Source: DUQX01 sp050948825 | Lineage (GTDB): Bacteria > Bacillota > Dethiobacteria > DTU022 > UBA8154 | Length of the DNA stretch: 64,000 nt | NCBI GenBank assembly: GCA_050948825.1 | Contig: JBMNEO010000003.1 | Location: 310,001-374,000 of the forward strand | Direction: 5' to 3' | Part shown: positions 62,233 to 64,000 of the stretch, piece after piece | Numbering within the stretch: the first letter of the stretch is position 1 | Layout: each line of letters begins with the position of its first letter | Notes under the pieces: model-generated | What the model saw: the letters and a program-made list of their open reading frames with translations, nothing else | The model's database searches: none | What the model was told of the DNA's origin: nothing | Translations under genes and position numbers: made by a program

Positions 62233-62544
62233 TCAATCACCTACAGAAAATATTTTTTCTCCAGGACGAACCATCCCCAGGTGTTTTCTGGCCTGCATTT
62301 CAATATATTCCTCATCCTGTAAGAGGAATATCTCTTGCTTCAAGCTTTCATTGTCTGCCCGGAGAGCCTCAAGCTCCATGCCAAGATCTTCAGTTTCGGC
62401 CTTTATCTCCCGGTGGGTCCGGGTTTGTCCCCAAAACAGGCCGGCGGTTATTACAATGCACGATATTATGAAAGCAAATACAAACACTTTCTTAATGATT
62501 TTTTTGGGGCTCTGTGGGTACACAAGTATCCTGCCGTTTTTCAT
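62233..62544 (-). CDS. divIC: Septum formation initiator (DivIC/FtsB family)
   Basis: This 103-residue divisome protein has a short basic N-terminus, one membrane span (about 18-37), a coiled coil (about 43-80, MELEALRADNESLKQEI) and the conserved IEMQARKHLGMVRPGE ending. It bridges FtsL and other septal proteins. The start follows the yabQ stop immediately. Order yabP-yabQ-divIC-yabR is the Bacillus arrangement, which supports DivIC over its paralogues. Confidence 0.9.
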   Translation of the reverse strand: MKNGRILVYPQSPKKIIKKVFVFAFIISCIVITAGLFWGQTRTHREIKAETEDLGMELEALRADNESLKQEIFLLQDEEYIEMQARKHLGMVRPGEKIFSVGD

Positions 62545-62979
62545 CTACTTTTTTCCTCTAAATGCTTTGCAAGTTGTTATTCTTTGACCCAAATAATTCG
62601 TTATGCGGCGGATAAAATCCTGCAGGATATTCAATAATTTTAAAATTTTAAAGATGATCGATCTCAATGCTTTAAATATTACAAGCAGATTCCGATACAT
62701 AAAGCCGCTGATAACAAGATAGTAAAAAAGCATGCCGAATAATAACGCGAGAAAGACAAACAGCCTTACTTCACCATAATTCAATAAAAAGAGGATGTAG
62801 TAAACTATAAAAGAGACCAGCAGGCAAAGAATAAGGTCAAGAAAGAAAACCATTTTTTTGGAAAAGCTGAAAACCTTTGCGAAAGCCTTAAAAAAATCAA
62901 AAACCAGCCCGGTCATTAATCCTGCCGCGTTAAAATATAAAAAAACCAGTAACTGCTGTTCAACGGGAAGCCCAAACAT
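62545..62979 (-). CDS. yabQ: Spore cortex biosynthesis protein YabQ
   Basis: YabQ is a mother-cell membrane protein needed for spore cortex formation. This 144-residue protein has four membrane segments, with the family start LPVEQQLLVFLYFNAAGLMTGLVFDFF. It follows yabP directly with one base between and precedes divIC. The Bacillus homologue depends on sigma-E. The C-terminal basic helix (IRRITNYLGQRITTC) is cytosolic. Confidence 0.88.
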   Translation of the reverse strand: MFGLPVEQQLLVFLYFNAAGLMTGLVFDFFKAFAKVFSFSKKMVFFLDLILCLLVSFIVYYILFLLNYGEVRLFVFLALLFGMLFYYLVISGFMYRNLLVIFKALRSIIFKILKLLNILQDFIRRITNYLGQRITTCKAFRGKK

Positions 62980-62980
62980 A

Positions 62981-63280
62981 TTATTTAAAAAGTCTCTCTA
63001 AAAAGCTTTTTCCCCGGTCTTTTCTCCTGAGGTTTCTTTCCTCTGAATAGGCAAGCTCCAACAAAAATCCTTCTATAATCAGCTCTCCCTGTTCCAGGTT
63101 GAGATGATTTATATGCAGATCCTCACCCCGCATGGCAAGCAAACCCTGGTCCGTCTCCAGGACGATCTCCTGATCGTCAAAGCTGTCAACATTAAGAACA
63201 CCGGAAACCTCAATTTTTTCACGCTTATCAATAATTAACCTGTGCATGCCCTGTTGCTTGGAAATATATTTGTCCTCCAT
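62981..63280 (-). CDS. yabP: Sporulation protein YabP
   Basis: YabP is a small sporulation protein of the YabP/YqfC family, linked with YabQ in spore coat and cortex formation. The conserved core HRLIIDKREKIEVSGVLNVDSFDDQEIVLETDQG fills residues 13-46, and GEDLHINHLNLEQGELIIEG follows. The ORF opens 25 codons earlier, but AAAGGAGAGG before the ATG at 63280 marks the start, giving 99 residues. A sigma-E-like promoter lies just upstream. Confidence 0.92.
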   Translation of the reverse strand: MEDKYISKQQGMHRLIIDKREKIEVSGVLNVDSFDDQEIVLETDQGLLAMRGEDLHINHLNLEQGELIIEGFLLELAYSEERNLRRKDRGKSFLERLFK

Positions 63281-63302
63281 CGCATACCTCTCCTTTAAAA
63301 AC

Positions 63303-63331
63303 ATTATATGAAAGAGGTAAGCAGAAGATAC
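63303..63331 (-). promoter_or_regulatory. Candidate sigma-E promoter of yabP
   Basis: Minus strand CATATAAT (63303-63310) resembles the sigma-E -10 element, with GTATCTT (63325-63331) at 14-bp spacing as a weak -35. Sigma-E control of yabP is known in Bacillus. Confidence 0.4.
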
Positions 63332-63345
63332 CTGTATCCGGCAAA

Positions 63346-64000
63346 TTAGTCCCACAAAGATACAACATCTACATCTTTATAAAAATAGTCAATTATCTCC
63401 TCCGGGGACCTTCCCTCTTCCGCCATGGCCCGGGCACCCCACTGGCAAACTCCAACGCCATGGCCATAGCCCGTTCCCTGCATTTTAACTTCCCCGTCAG
63501 CCATGTTTACTTCTTCCAGAAAGGTGGATCGCATCTCTGTGCTGCCCAGGGCAAGGCGTAAAGAGGGGCCGGAAATTTTCTGCCCATTTACATTGAAAGA
63601 GGTAACGCGACCGGAAGGCCCGCGCTCTCCTACTTCTATTGCCTCCAGGCTCCCCGGATCCTCACCCGTTATTTCTTTAACAGCCTCCCTGACCTGCTCT
63701 GCGGAAAAGGCCGCCGACCACTGCCCCTCTTCTTCAGGGATTATTTTTTCTCCGGGACTTTCAACAACCTGGATATAAGGGGGATTCCCATCCTTAAAAT
63801 CAAGCCCCTCGTCTGCCAGGGCGGTTCTCGGGCCGGCATAAGCGTTAAACCAGGCGTGGATAAACTGATTGTTATGACAGACTACTTCACCTCTGGTTAA
63901 CCTTACTGCCTCCCTCACTCTATCGGTAATATCCTCTGCACTGTACGCCTGAAATTCTTCAACGTCTGTGGAAGCATGGGCATTATGCTGCGGAGCGCCT
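63346..64000 (-). CDS. SpoIID/LytB-domain protein, 5' end beyond the window
   Basis: The frame stays open to the window edge, so about 218 C-terminal residues are seen. They contain HAWFNAYAGP near the middle and the signature GTGYGHGVGVCQWGARAMA near the end, typical of the SpoIID/LytB lytic transglycosylase-like domain. Canonical SpoIID carries a Cys/His zinc region around the 'CQAY' motif. Here the equivalent place reads VEEFQAY, without cysteine. It may therefore be a SpoIID-like protein rather than SpoIID itself. The catalytic glutamate would lie outside the window. Confidence 0.85.
   Translation of the reverse strand, partial: GAPQHNAHASTDVEEFQAYSAEDITDRVREAVRLTRGEVVCHNNQFIHAWFNAYAGPRTALADEGLDFKDGNPPYIQVVESPGEKIIPEEEGQWSAAFSAEQVREAVKEITGEDPGSLEAIEVGERGPSGRVTSFNVNGQKISGPSLRLALGSTEMRSTFLEEVNMADGEVKMQGTGYGHGVGVCQWGARAMAEEGRSPEEIIDYFYKDVDVVSLWD

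Noticed and set aside
1..64000. CRISPR array, prophage, toxin-antitoxin, restriction or defence island
   Set aside because: No regularly spaced direct repeats and no nuclease, integrase, transposase or toxin genes were seen; the only repeats are the three palindromic loci.
1..64000. tRNA or rRNA genes
   Set aside because: No cloverleaf-like segments or rRNA-like sequence were recognised by eye in the intergenic gaps. A tRNAscan-SE run would settle this.

Overview
The window looks like a chromosomal segment of an anaerobic, endospore-forming member of the Clostridia (Bacillota). The evidence is a mix of sporulation genes (spoIVFA/spoIVFB, spoIIE, yabP/yabQ, a SpoIID-family gene), Gram-positive leader RNAs (a T-box and a tetrahydrofolate riboswitch), a six-gene Rnf ferredoxin:NAD oxidoreductase operon, formate-tetrahydrofolate ligase and a four-gene acyl-CoA beta-oxidation/butyryl-CoA cluster. 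I cannot name the species. No rRNA, tRNA, CRISPR, phage or insertion-sequence transposase gene is seen, so this is mostly core genome.

Layout. 1-5.4 kb (+): Nfu-type Fe-S protein, thiI plus its cysteine desulfurase, serC and a class I aminotransferase. 5.4-20.2 kb (-): a long cell-shape and sporulation cluster transcribed leftwards, maf-radC-mreBCD-PBP2-rodA-spoIVFA-spoIVFB-two radical-SAM proteins-rng-NrdG-like activase-tautomerase. 19.6-27 kb (-): Gx transporter, ApbE flavinyltransferase, moaC and rnfCDGEAB; ApbE is the enzyme type that attaches FMN to RnfG and RnfD. 27.5-31.4 kb (+): a secreted subtilisin-like protease with a dockerin-like tail and a TGS GTPase. 31.5-37.8 kb (-): crt, acyl-CoA dehydrogenase, hbd and thiolase behind a PrpR-type sigma-54 activator. 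38-41.4 kb: stand-alone hisG, a T-box-controlled TrpB2-type tryptophan synthase beta chain, and a small zinc-ribbon protein. 41.5-48.5 kb (-): F1Fo ATP synthase operon. 48.5-52.2 kb (-): coaX, a folate-type ECF transporter behind a THF riboswitch, and fhs. 52.6-64 kb (-): ftsH, hpt, tilS, spoIIE, an orphan histidine kinase, an S1 protein, the FtsB/DivIC homologue, yabQ, yabP and a truncated SpoIID-family gene at the window edge.

How it fits together. Rnf couples reduced ferredoxin and NAD to an ion gradient and the ATP synthase can use it. The beta-oxidation genes and fhs supply or consume the reducing equivalents and C1 units. The c subunit lacks the usual sodium-site hydroxyl residues, suggesting proton coupling.

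Most unusual points. (1) The Fo genes atpF, atpB and atpZ need at least seven frameshift corrections within about 1.8 kb, whereas atpE, atpI and all F1 genes are open; tilS is also split once. This is either local sequence error or real decay. (2) A nested-palindrome repeat family with a GGGACGGTTCT core occurs at three places, each just behind a stop codon. (3) The regulatory RNAs can be read in detail: a Trp (UGG) T-box before trpB2, and a THF riboswitch with a visible anti-Shine-Dalgarno before folT. (4) spoIIE has a promoter with the 21-bp -35/-10 spacing known from Spo0A-activated promoters.
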